This document shows positions 11,401 through 21,725 of a stretch of DNA of 64,000 bases, piece after piece (positions within the stretch are counted from its first letter, which is position 1; each line of letters starts with the position of its first letter). The stretch is from assembly GCF_030253575.1 (NCBI RefSeq), contig NC_080569.1, forward strand, positions 28,309,501-28,373,500, written 5' to 3'. This stretch comes from Rhododendron vialii (lineage: Eukaryota > Streptophyta > Magnoliopsida > Ericales > Ericaceae). The position numbers were made by a program, and so were the translations under genes. A model generated the notes under the pieces. That model had not been told where the DNA came from. It searched no databases and worked only from the letters and a program-made list of their open reading frames with translations.

Positions 11401-11617
11401 ACAACAAATTTTTGCTTAGAGGTTAAATGATTGGTGTTCCAGGTTAATTATTTTGTGCACATAGTAGGCCGCAATGGCATGATTGCAATTTTTTCAGTGC
11501 GGGACTGAATTTGTTAAATTGCTGGTATTGCTTAAATTTATAAATTTGTGTTAGGCTAGATTTAATTTTAAGTAATTTGTTTATCATAATTATCCACATA
11601 ATTTTGAATACAAAATT

Positions 11618-11986
11618 GCTATGGGTACGCCATTTGGTGTACACCAAATTTACACTGCCTTCTATAGAACCCACTTAGAGATCTCATCTAAATGATCGGA
11701 GCCGCTCAATTTTTTTAAAATATTTTTTTAAGCATCCTTGTAAAAAATCAACTCCATTGGATATCGGTAAATGCTTGATCAATTCTACGCTTGATTTGCT
11801 GACAGGAAATTGGGCGTAAAATCGATCAAGTCTTTACTGATATCTAACGGATCTGAATTTTTACAGCACTGCTTAAAAAAATATTTTAAAAATATTGAGC
11901 GAATCTGATCATTTGTATGAGACCCTTAAGTGGATCCCATAGAAGGCGATGTACACTTGGTGTACACCAAATGGTGTACCCATAGC
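11618..11986. mobile_element. Palindromic foldback element (family F relative)
   Basis: The ends GCTATGGGTACGCCATTTGG and the reverse complement of CCAAATGGTGTACCCATAGC pair, and pairing continues inward for about 160 bp with mismatches. The centre carries AAAAAATCAACTCCATTGGA, like the core of the foldbacks at 55.6 and 56.0 kb. No open frame is present. A transcript would fold into a long hairpin. Confidence 0.75.
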
Positions 11987-12344
11987 AGGTCTCTTTTGAA
12001 TAACTAATTAGCTATAGTTTAGGGATCGGGTATTCTGGCTTAGTGGTTGGTTTTGTTGAGTTACACTTTTATGTAGAGATGGTCCTAAGTTTCAAAGTGA
12101 GAGCAAGAGGGTAATTAATTCTACATACTAATTTACCTAAACAATTGCTTACTAGGGAAATGTATAGTGGTTTCGTGTGTGATAGTCCTAAGTTGATTAG
12201 GGTCAATATTAATTTAGTGAACGTTTTGAGGAAGAGAGAGAGTGTACAAAAGTAATCTGGTAAAATCATTCTTTTTTTTTTTCATTCGTTAAACATAATC
12301 TACTCTATCCTAGGGGAATTGGGAATGATGATGGGTACGTGATT

Positions 12345-12420
12345 ACGAGAATCGAACCATGTTCATGTACATGTGAGTATAAGAGAGCCAAGAATTGCAC
12401 TCCACTGTACTTGTGGTAAA
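12345..12420 (-). repeat. tRNA-derived SINE fragment
   Basis: On the minus strand there is a block TTCTTGGCTCTCTTATACTC followed by a pol III box B-like GGTTCGATTC. The same arrangement (CTCTTGGCTCTCCCTTAT, then GGTTCAAGC) occurs in the SINE at 23175-23310. The tail is not evident. It is likely an old, partial copy. Confidence 0.45.
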
Positions 12421-12949
12421 ATTATTCTTTGGTTGGACATAAGTTATACTTGAATTTATTGAGTAATAATTGTGATGTGGTGGGGTGAGAGTGAAAGTGA
12501 TAGAGAAAAGTGTGTGTCCGTGTACGAAAGGGGGAAGTGGGTGTGTGCAATGGCTCCAATTTTAGTTCAACGGTGACAAAAATATTTAAAAAAATGGATA
12601 CAAAGCTCTATATAAAATAAATTTTTTTATTATGATCGAAAGTGAATTGTGCTTAATTTATTTTGTTTTGTTGAGTTATCTTATTTACATATATACTCAC
12701 AAATTTAAGTAAACTTTTTTTTGACTACTCACGTCTCACGAACAATTCAATGCCGACAATATGAAAAAATAAAATAAAATTTTGTGTTAAAAAAATGCAA
12801 AAATTTGGTGCATTTTTCAAGTCCTAAACGAACCCCCTAAACTACATGTGGAACCGCCCGAGTGTGCTGTGTATCAATGATCCTAAACAAAATATTTTTA
12901 TTTAACAAAATAAGCGGCTCCAGTCATATATGAAGGAGATGGGTCCAAA

Positions 12950-13195
12950 ATCACGCTATGCGTATTGTCTGTGCACAGTTTGTTGTACCCTTGGAAGGGG
13001 TTTGAGGCGCTACTGGGACCGGAGTCCATCCTTTATGGCGTCAGTTTCGATCATTTGGAATTTTGGATCTTGTTGAGTCTCTTGTTCTTCTTGTCCTGTT
13101 CCATTTCGTCATCAACGTATTTCTTACTCTCGGTTTTCATTATTCTCCCGAAATGACATGCATCCTATTTTTGGAGTACTATATATTTATTTTTC
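12950..13195 (+). repeat. Dispersed repeat R1, copy 2
   Basis: This matches parts of 7860-8512, including the final TCGGTTTTCATTATTCTC and GCATCCTATTTTTGGAGTA. It is shorter internally than copy 1. No gene is recognised. Confidence 0.6.
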
Positions 13196-13833
13196 CCAAC
13201 TTCTTCAGCTACATAAGTAAACATAACTTAATTTTTGTACAAGCAGAAAGAGATATAAATGTATTAACAGTTATTTCGAAATGAATTAGTATGAAGATGG
13301 GAAAAAAAAAAACGGCATCACCGTGGGACGCGAGCCCTTGCTTGTTTGGCAGGCACAAGGAATTACTAACAAAGAGCTAAGAGGCTCTCAGATAAGTAGA
13401 GGGACAAATTAATTAAGCCTGCTACACATTCATCCAATCTTTTCGACCCACCGTTGAATGCTAAAATATTTTTTATATAGCTAATTAATGATATAATTCC
13501 GAATTGTTTATTCATATTTATAGAAAGAATGTCTTATTTTCAGAGGATTAAATGCTCTTATTTTCAGAGGAAAAAATGGGGATAAAAATGCTCTCTTTAA
13601 TCTTTGTCATCAATTAACGTAAATAATAATTAAGTTATATAATATTGAATTATGAAGTTTGTCTCAATATTGCATTCTACAAAGTAAAGAGCAGGAAAAA
13701 GCATATGTTAATTCATCGAACGCTTATGAATCAGTTAAAAGATCCTCAACGAGCAAATAATCGCCATATATTATCATAAGAAATGGCCTTTTTAAGCTCG
13801 TGTTGCCGATAAAAACAAATTCTACATATGCTC

Positions 13834-13868
13834 TTTTTTTTTTTTTTGGGGGGGGGGGGGGGGGGGGA
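13834..13868 (+). repeat. Homopolymer tract, poly-T then poly-G
   Basis: A run of T is followed directly by about 20 G. Tracts like this are prone to slippage and assembly error, and the G run could form a quadruplex on the plus strand. Confidence 0.85.
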
Positions 13869-14390
13869 ATTTAGGATTTCCATTGATAACGAAGAGCTTA
13901 CAATATAGGGCATAGGAAGAGGCATATTCTTCATAAGGGAGAAAATAGCCAAACAGACGGGTCGGCAATCCAAAGACCTAAACCTCCAAACCCCATAGTC
14001 AGGGAGTTAGACAATCACTCTAGCGGCATCTTAGGAATTTTTTGTATTTGACATCCATAGGATAATGCATGCATTTTAGTAGTACTATTTTTTAATCATC
14101 ACTTCCGCACTTTGTGTAAATTTTTTGTAAAATACATTGAATTCATGTTATTGTTTGTGGTAAATTTTTATCAGTTGGTCCATGGGATGATTGATTGAGA
14201 TTTACTTGGCTTCAGTTTTTTTTTAAGGATGAAAAATTATAAATTGTCCAATAACATTATTATATTCTAGGTCGCGTGTTCCCTTGGGTTGGTCTTTGGT
14301 GTGAACACTCAGACCATGTTGCAAGGCCAGATGTATGTAGCTCTCTCTCTCTCTCTGCGCGCGTGACAAGGATAGTTTATGGGAATCTTG

Positions 14391-14400
14391 GCCTATAAAA
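14391..14400 (+). promoter_or_regulatory. TATA box of the cysteine protease gene
   Basis: CCTATAAAAC lies about 90 bp before the ATG at 14488, suitable spacing for a plant core promoter with a 5' UTR of about 60 bp. A CT-rich stretch at about 14341-14356 lies just upstream. The surrounding 50 bp resemble the 3' part of the Helitron-like units (see findings). Confidence 0.65.
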
Positions 14401-14487
14401 CCTCAGCCTTGCATGCAATTACCCAATCACACTATCATCAACTTCCACAATATATATTCCTAGCTGAGGTAAAACTTAGTACGTACC

Positions 14488-16645
14488 ATGGCTTCTACCC
14501 TGTCCTTAGTCTTGGTCTTGGTCTTTGGAATATTTTTAGCTTCTCAATTAGCTTCCTCTCGCCTTAACAACGAGGAATCTTCCATGCTAGAAAGACACCA
14601 GCAATGGATGTCTCGCCATGGACGGATCTACAAGGATGAACAAGAGAAGGGCGTCCGGTTTAAGATATTCAAGGACAACATGGACTATATCAACGTGTTC
14701 AATTCCGGTCCGGACAAAGGATACAAGCTGGGTGTGAACCAATTTGCTGACCTGACCAACGAGGAGTTTCGGGCTTCTCATACTGGTTACAAGAGGCTAC
14801 AATCACCTAGTAAAGTGATTTCTGGCTCAGAACAAACAGCTTTTCGGTACGCAAATGCAACTGTTGAATCGTCTACTGTGGATTGGCGAGAGAAAGGCGC
14901 AGTTACTCCCGTCAAGTACCAAGGCAGAAATTGTGGTATGCATCTAGATACAAATTGACATCATTAATAGTATATGTGAAACAACTCCATATATAGCCGC
15001 ACCTGAGTTATCAAGACCAAATTAAATCAGACGCTAGTCTAAGCTGTAATTTTTTTTTTTTTGTACACCTCGAGAAATCCTTCTTGTTTGAAGGATCTGC
15101 ATAAATTTTTATGATATCTCCATAAACTCCGAAGGCTTAGAAAACTTTGTCCAAAGCCCCATCAACTAAAAGATATCATTATTTAAATACCAGACCACAT
15201 AAATATTAATCTTTCTATCTAAGGAATCTAGAATATTTTTTAAGTTAGTTACATGGTATGACGTACGGAATTAAGATGAAGTTTGGATGATAAACTGGTA
15301 ATGATCAATATTGTATATGGAGGTCCAGAATATTGACTCATCCTCAGGCGCGGAGCCAGATTTTGTCCGTAATTGGATCAAACACATGGAGTGATTAATT
15401 AAGAATTTGGTTGAGCTTGGCGAGAATAAGGGGCAAAAAATATAACTTTTTTTTGACAGATCAATCGTGTCATAATGCAGTACAAATGATAACAATCTTT
15501 GGAATTAAACAATGTTTGGGCTTCCGAGGCTTCGACCGGTCCAATTGATCATAAAATTGGACCTCCACGTGTTCTACATCATGTATTTACACAAGACTGT
15601 TTTTTTATACAACTGTTTTTAATATAAACTCTTTTTTAAAGATTGTTTTTCACTAAACTTTTTTTTTAAATAGTTTTTTTTTTCAAAAAAAAATTATTTA
15701 AATTATAATCACAGGTTTTTAGTTTTTTGATTTTTGTAATTTAAAAAAGTTACGTGGCATGTTTTGGCCATCCAATTTTGATTATGTCCTTGTGAATCTT
15801 TACATTTGCTAACCTTAGCAATGTCTTAAATGGATAACCAAAAATTAATGTGACAAATTTTAATTATCCAATTTTAATTAGGTTATTATGGATGTTCTTA
15901 TGAGTCGGGTCAAGTGACTTGACCTCACTATGGTCTTCTTCCCTCGGCCTTGGTCGTCATTGAGAGGAAATACATTCTTTCTACGTAATAATTATTGGCC
16001 CACAAAATTCACATGGCATAAAAAACTTTTACATTAATTATTGTCACAATCTTTTGCCTAGGATCTTGTTGGGCGTTTTCAGCTGTGGCGGCTATGGAAG
16101 GTATTAACCAAATCAAAACCGGTAATCTAGTCTCTCTATCCGAGCAAGAGCTGGTTGACTGCAATGTTCAAAACCACGGTTGTAGCGGCGGGTATCTGGT
16201 TAACGCCTTCGAATTCATCAGGCAAAACCAAGGTCTCACGACAGAAGACAATTACCCTTACGTGGGACAAGACGGAACTTGCAAAACCGAGAATTCGTAC
16301 CAGCCTGCTGCCACGATAACCGGATATGAAGAAGTGCCAACGAACAGCGAGCAGGCTTTGCGTCAAGCCGTGGCTTATCAACCGGTAGCCGTTACCATCA
16401 GTAGCGGTGGCGACTTCCAGTTCTACTCGAGTGGTGTCTACAGTAGGACATGCGGCACGAGGCTTGACCATACTGTTACCGTGGTTGGATATGGGACTAC
16501 TGATGATGGGACTAAGTATTGGTTGGTTAAGAATTCGTGGGGCTCTGGATGGGGTGAGAATGGGTATATTAGGATGGAAAGAGATGTGGCTGCCGAGGAA
16601 GGCCTCTGTGGGATTGCTATGGAAGCTTCTTACCCAACTATGTGA
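14488..16645 (+). CDS. Papain-family cysteine protease (C1A), two exons
   Basis: Exon 1 is 14488-14935 and exon 2 is 16062-16645, with a GT...AG intron (14936-16061) splitting a glycine codon; the product has 343 residues. A signal peptide (about 1-24) is followed by the I29 propeptide with a full ERFNIN motif ([20 protein letters not shown]) and a [13 protein letters not shown] block. The mature domain starts near [13 protein letters not shown]. Catalytic residues are C152 (GSCWAF), H286 (LDHTVTV) and N307 (KNSWG), so an active endopeptidase working in the vacuole or outside the cell is expected, in the SAG12/vignain-like group. The intron lies just before the catalytic Cys, a site common in this family. 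One oddity is QGRNCGSC in place of the usual six-residue Gln-to-Cys spacing, an extra residue near the oxyanion hole. Confidence 0.9.
14936..16061 (+). other. Intron of the cysteine protease gene
   Basis: It runs from GTATGC to TTGCCTAG. It is 1126 bp, long for this gene family, and holds transposon debris: a hAT-like terminus (CAGGCGCGGAGCCAGA) near 15345 and a Harbinger-like MITE fragment at about 15780-15900 ending GGTTATTATGGATGTTC. Confidence 0.8.
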
Positions 16646-16659
16646 AATATTACTACTAC

Positions 16660-16885
16660 TCCGTACATCCTAATCCATCCTAAATATTTGTCCTGTTTGC
16701 AAAACGATGACCTGAAAATGATATAATTTCTGCAAGAAAAATTCGGAAAACTTTCAAACATACCCAATATCAACGAGTTGTTTTGATTTATGAGTTTTTT
16801 TTGGATTTCTTCTTTAAAAAATATATTATTTTTAAGTCATTGTTTTGCGTACCGGATAAACATTTTGCATGGGAGGGAGGGAGAA
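16660..16885. mobile_element. Degenerate Stowaway-like MITE in the protease 3' flank
   Basis: CATCCTAAATATTTGTCC at the left and GGATAAACATTTTGCATGGG with GGGAGGGAG at the right resemble Stowaway termini, and inner blocks GCAAAACGATGACCT and AGTCATTGTTTTGC are inverted copies. It begins about 15 bp after the stop codon, so it probably supplies part of the 3' UTR. Confidence 0.5.
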
Positions 16886-17450
16886 ATAAGATGTGTTTAA
16901 ATTTAGTGTGCAAATGTGCATGTAATATTAGTGGTGTGTGATATGTGAGTAAGTTAGCTTGTGCATATATAGTTGCACAGCTCCATCGTTATGAGGTGTG
17001 CGAGAGTGTTGCGGTGTCAGATCTGTCATTGTGACCTTTGGATGGTGCCTCTCCGATCGTTTTTGGAACCAGCGACACACGACGGGTACACGGCGGTTCG
17101 GATGTGTAATATTCTGAAATTTTTAATAAATAAAAATTCCAAATTATTATTCTCCTTTAGATAATTAGTTTGATTTAATTAGTTAACGTGCTTTTAAATT
17201 CAATTCGGGTGTTCTAATATTTGGGTAAATATATTTCATGATCAATGAGATTTCTCCTCCATAAATCGATACCGCGGTTGGTCTCAGAATAATTACGTCA
17301 CACTACGGTTAAATTCTTAGAATTTTTCAAAATAGAAAATCTGACTATCGATCACCGCAGGGCACAAAGCCCACACAATTATAACAACCACACACAATAA
17401 AAATTCTCCAAACCCATACCTTAATTGGCTTTCTTGCTCCCTACTCCACG

Positions 17451-17455
<5 letters not shown>

Positions 17456-17481
<26 letters not shown>

Positions 17482-17554
17482 GCGCTCTCTCTCTCTCTCT
17501 CTCTCTTTATCTCTAATGAAGTAACCTTTTAAACTCTCTCTCTCTCTAATGAAG

Positions 17555-17618
<64 letters not shown>

Positions 17619-17670
17619 TTATCTCTAATGAAGTAACCTTTTAAACTCTCTCTCTCTCTAATGAAGTAAC
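17456..17670 (+). repeat. Tandem duplication with long poly-C and CT tracts
   Basis: A unit of about 115 bp occurs twice: a run of more than 20 C, GCG, a CT microsatellite, TTTATCTCTAATGAAGTAAC, then a second short CT block. The poly-C runs and simple repeats make this a likely site of length variation and sequencing error. Confidence 0.85.
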
Positions 17671-17800
17671 CTTTAAAAAAAAGGTTAAATGAAGGTCAAA
17701 AAGTCTAGAACCACGTATAAATACATAAACACTCACAACACATTTGAGTCCTAACCATATTGGGGTATGTAGTATGTGCGGAACCCACATGTGTTGTGAG

Positions 17801-18949
17801 CAGGGTCGGCCCAGGCACTAGGCCCAAGAGGCCTTTGGGCATCTCAAAAATTCCAATCGAAAATGACAGCTAATGACGTATTTTGATAATTAGACCCCGT
17901 TCCGAAAACCTTCTTAAAAAATAAGAAGAGTCATTCTGCAAAACCCAAATAAAAAATTTATTTCACATTTTCAAACTCAAAAATAATGTAAATGAAAAAA
18001 AAAATCATATTTTTTTGCACCGTATTAAAGATCTCAATGAGATCTATCAAACAAGATCCATATTGATAAAAAAATTATTTGCATAAGCACGTGATTTTTG
18101 AGCTTGAAATTGTCTTTTTAACAAATAAGGAGTTGTGCTATGAGTAATGAGCGCTGAGGAGGAAAATCGTACCGACGGCCGCGCCGGGCCGTCTCTGGCC
18201 ACCGGACGGCTGATCCTATATATACACAAAAAAAAGGTGCTCGGATCAAGCACTCTACACACCTCGGATGCCGTTGATTCCCGCTTAGGCCCCCTCGGTT
18301 TTTTTTTTTAGAATTTTTGGGCGGCTCGGATCGGCCGTCCGGTGGCCGGAGACAGCCCGACGCGGCCGTCGGTACGATTTCCCTACGGGGGCTGTCGATA
18401 CCTATATCTTTACCGACAAAATAAGTACTTAAGCAGCTTTTTTGTGGAACAAGCATTCGTATTCAACAAAAAATAAGAACTTAAGGCAGTTCTGGAACAC
18501 AACTTTAATACCCGTCAAGGACATGCTAAGAACATTTGTTCATGCTGAAAATGTCATTGACGGGTATTAATTATCAAAACACGTCCTAAGCCGTCATTTT
18601 CCCAAATTCCAAATTTTAGGGGCACTCTAATATTTTTACTACTTGGGTTTTAGTAGTACTTTTTTTAAGCCCAATAGAACGAAAAAAATGCCCAATTGAT
18701 ACTTATGCTTCTAGAAATGCAACACGAGTAATATTCAAGTGATACTCATGCATTCTTGAGATAATAGTAGTATTTGCCTATTTGAAGACTTTGTATTTTG
18801 TGTTCGTATGTAATGATTAGTAGAACTTTATATTGGTTTGACTTTCTCGTATTGTGATTGTTGCGGTAAAAATTGTTAAGTATTAAATCTTTAAGGACAT
18901 ACTTTTTTTTATTAGGCCTTAGGCACTAAAACCCTTGAACTGGCCTTTG
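17801..18949. mobile_element. hAT-like non-autonomous element
   Basis: The left end is CAGGGTCGGCCCAGGCAC. The right end on the opposite strand is CAAAGGCCAGTTCAAGGG, with a shared subterminal (G/C)C(A/C)..TAGG..AAG.GGCC block. The flanks GTTGTGAG (17793-17800) and GTTATGAG (18950-18957) are an 8-bp target duplication with one mismatch, as hAT transposases make. There is no transposase. A foldback is nested inside at 18161-18382. Confidence 0.6.
18161..18382. repeat. GC-rich foldback element (family G), nested
   Basis: Arms at 18161-18216 and 18328-18382 are about 90% complementary (for example CGTACCGACGGCCGCG against the matching right arm). The centre is asymmetric and carries GGATGCCGTTGATT and a T run. 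Family members lie at 53840-54025 and inside 54070-54470. The arms are strikingly GC-rich for this region. Confidence 0.75.
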
Positions 18950-19298
18950 GTTATGAGTGTTTGTGTAGATGTGTTTGTCCTTCTGGACTTGTTGAATGAA
19001 TGTAATCTTTTAAGTTGAAGGTTGAATGTTAGGGGGAAAAAATTAGGCATATTCATTGGTTCCCAAGTTGTTTTGCTGGATCAGTACTCCATCAAGATCT
19101 TTAGAAAAAAAATCTCAAAACTGGATATAAAAATCGAGACAGAAAAAATATTTTAATGCCTTTTAACTATAATAATGTATTTTCATCAACGTTTCATTTT
19201 TGCTAACATAAAACCTGTTCACATAACCTATTTTCATCCCCTTCAAAAACAAAATCTATTTTCATCACTATCCATTACTGATAGTGATCCTGAAGCTC

Positions 19299-19302
<4 letters not shown>

Positions 19303-19342
<40 letters not shown>
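19303..19342 (+). repeat. GA microsatellite
   Basis: A run of about 20 GA units ends 15 bp before the CACTA element. Confidence 0.9.
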
Positions 19343-19357
19343 AATGTGTAAAAAACG

Positions 19358-20467
19358 CACTACAAGAAAAATTGTATTGGGTGACGAATGAATATCGTCA
19401 CAAATTGCTTGTTTTTCGTCACAAATAATATAGGTGACGAAAAAAAATTTGTCAACTAAAGGTTGTCGAGGATTCCTACCTGGTGACGAAATCTATTTTT
19501 CGTCACCTATAGTGTCTTTTGATGACGAAATATTTCGTCATCAAAAAGTGAATAATTGGTGACGAAATTTTTTTCCTCACTTATTGTGTTTTTTGACGAC
19601 GAAATTTTTTGTCATAAATTATTCCTTTTGGCAACGAAAAAATTCGTCACTGATGAGTCTCATCGGTGACGAAAATTTTCGTTGCAAAAGACATTTTCAT
19701 ATGGGAAAAAAATCCTTCTTTCTTGCTCTTGCTGGGTTTCGAACCCGAGTCTCTTAAGATTTTCGCGCAACCTCTAACCAACTGCACCACACACACTTTT
19801 CAGTAAATATTTGAAATATCTAATATATAACATATATGTTTAACATAAAAATATATTTCAAATGTAATTTTGAACCTTTAAACATTAAAATTAGTAATTT
19901 TGATAAACATGAAAGTTGTAGGCAATTGAGTTATTGTTCAAACCCAATTTGAATTATCTCAATCGGAGTTTTTAGTAAAGAGTTATGTTCGAAATACATT
20001 TAGTGACAAAGCGCAATTCATAAATTTCGTCACGAAAGGTACTCATTTGATGACGAAATATATTTTTCGTCACTAAAAGCGTTAAAATGGTGACGAAATT
20101 ATTTTTCGTCACCAAAATTAAGCATTTGGTGACAAAAAAAATATTTCGTTACTAAATTGGACTCATTTAGCGACGAAATTTTTTTTTTGTCACCAAATGA
20201 TTATCTTTGGCGACAAAAAATAATTTCGTCACCTTTTTTTAAGCTTTTAGTGACGAAAAATGTATTTCGTCTCCAAATGGGTACTTTTGGTGACGAAAAT
20301 ATTTTTTTCGTCGCTAAACAGGTATATTTGATGACAAAATTATTTCGTCACGGAAGTTGTCAAAACGGTGACGAATTAATTTTTTCGTCGCCAAATATAC
20401 TCATTTAGTGACAAAATTAAATTTCGTCACCACTTTTTCGTCACCAATTTTCATTTTTCTTGTAGTG
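19358..20467. mobile_element. CACTA (En/Spm) non-autonomous transposon
   Basis: It has perfect 15-bp termini, CACTACAAGAAAAAT and its reverse complement, and is flanked by the 3-bp duplication ACG (19355-19357 and 20468-20470). The 1110-bp body carries more than twenty copies of GACGAAA/TTTCGTC in both orientations; such subterminal motif arrays bind the transposase in this superfamily. There is no transposase frame. A tRNA-like block lies between the two arrays. Confidence 0.92.
19734..19790 (-). tRNA. tRNA-like sequence inside the CACTA element (probably a relic)
   Basis: On the minus strand there is a box A-like TGGTGCAGTTGGTTAGAGG, then a perfect box B GGTTCGAAACC 30 bp later, as in a tRNA D-arm and T-arm. 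The acceptor stem does not clearly pair and the anticodon arm is irregular, so a working tRNA is unlikely. It may be a SINE head or a captured tRNA piece that still holds a pol III promoter. Confidence 0.45.
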
Positions 20468-20486
20468 ACGGCTTGGGTTTTGTTTT

Positions 20487-21335
20487 TGTTGGGAAAAAAA
20501 AGAAGGAAGAATTGTTCAACATTTTGGTAAGCCTAAATATGAACAAAATCCGTTAAGGATGAATGAGAATTGTCTCATTATGGGAAGTTGCAAAAGCCAA
20601 GTTTATTTTAAGGGAGGACGTGCGAGCGCTCGCCGTCACCAAACACCTAGACGAGGCTAGGGCCAAGACTCAAGATTCGTGGGCTAGCGGCCTGTGGTCC
20701 GAGATCTGTGATCTATGGTCTTATTTGGGTTAGTTTGGAGCTAATTGGTTATTGCTGGGCTTAGGCTTTTGTTGGGCCTAAACCTTATTAGTGAACTTGG
20801 GCTGTTATTGTTGTGGGCTTGTTAAGCCCAAAACCATGAATTCAATCATACAGTTGAATCATCATTTGTTCCCATCAGCAGAGGATTGGAAGATAAGCTT
20901 GATATTGGCTGGTATCATGTGGGTTTGCCCCGTAAGGTGGATTCGCCCTCCTCCAATTCAATTCTGTCTCCCATATGGTTGAGTTTTGTCTGTAAAATCC
21001 TCCTATAAAAAGGCACTCAAGTTTCCTGTTTCAGCAATACCATCTTCATCTTTCAAAATAGTTTCCACTCCTAAAAATTCTTTCTGTTCCAGTGGGTGAG
21101 AGTACAAATTACACAGTTCAGTTCGACGGGCAGTTCAGGTGGTGCTTCTGCAATTGAGTTTGATGAGTATTCCTAAGAGACGGATGCCAACACAACCTCC
21201 GGTGAGGCGACGAATTTGTCTTAAGGGCACCGTGTGAAACACGGACCTCGGTTTGCTTTCCTTGATCCTTTTACAATTTCTATTTATAATTCTAAATCAG
21301 TTACTGTAATTGCTATACACTGTTTTTCCCTAACA
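20487..21335 (+). mobile_element. Solo LTR, Copia-like
   Basis: It starts TGTTGGGAAAAA and ends TTTTTCCCTAACA, which are short inverted ends, and is flanked by GTTTT on both sides (20482-20486 and 21336-21340). It is 849 bp. A TATA-like CCTATAAAAAGG lies near 21003. It is a fossil left by recombination between the two LTRs of a lost element. It lies only 19 bp from the CACTA element. The strand is set by the TATA-like box. Confidence 0.82.
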
Positions 21336-21436
21336 GTTTTTGGGCAGTCTCCATTTAACGTACACAGTTGGCATTTGTGTCATAGAAGTTAATGCGTATG
21401 GACAAATATTGTTTTTTCCACCTTAGTCCAATGGGA

Positions 21437-21725
21437 TAGCCGGATAGGATTGCTAATACCCAACCCCTCTTGTGATGGGCTCCGGTGAATTTGTGGAATT
21501 CACAATCCCGTGCTATTAGCAATTCTTTTTTTTTATAGGCAAAATAAAATTTTATTAAGAACTCAACAAAAGGTATATTGAGGAAAGATTAATTACAGAC
21601 CACAGAGTCCTATTAGCAATCCTTCCAATTTAATTTGCAAACACCAAACAAGATTTTTGGATGACCCATAGGATTCATATATAGTCCTATACAACTTTCA
21701 AACCCTATTATCAAACGGGGTCTAA
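21437..21725. repeat. Dispersed repeat R3, copy 1
   Basis: This matches 54772-54961: a GGATTGCTAATA...TATTAGCAATCC inverted pair, then a shared tail CACCAAACAAGATTTTT and CCTATTATCAAAC. In both places it abuts a Harbinger-like MITE at the same base. Here it is interrupted by a LINE fragment. Confidence 0.7.
21524..21609 (-). mobile_element. 5'-truncated LINE (L1-like) insertion
   Basis: An 86-bp insert into R3 is absent from the R3 copy at 54.8 kb. It is bounded by the 11-bp duplication CTATTAGCAAT (21513-21523 and 21610-21620). On the minus strand it ends TAATAAAATTTTATTTTGCC followed by an A tail, typical of plant L1 3' ends. Confidence 0.75.

Noticed and set aside
19734-19790. A functional tRNA gene
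   Set aside because: Boxes A and B are good, but no acceptor stem pairing is evident and it sits inside a CACTA element.
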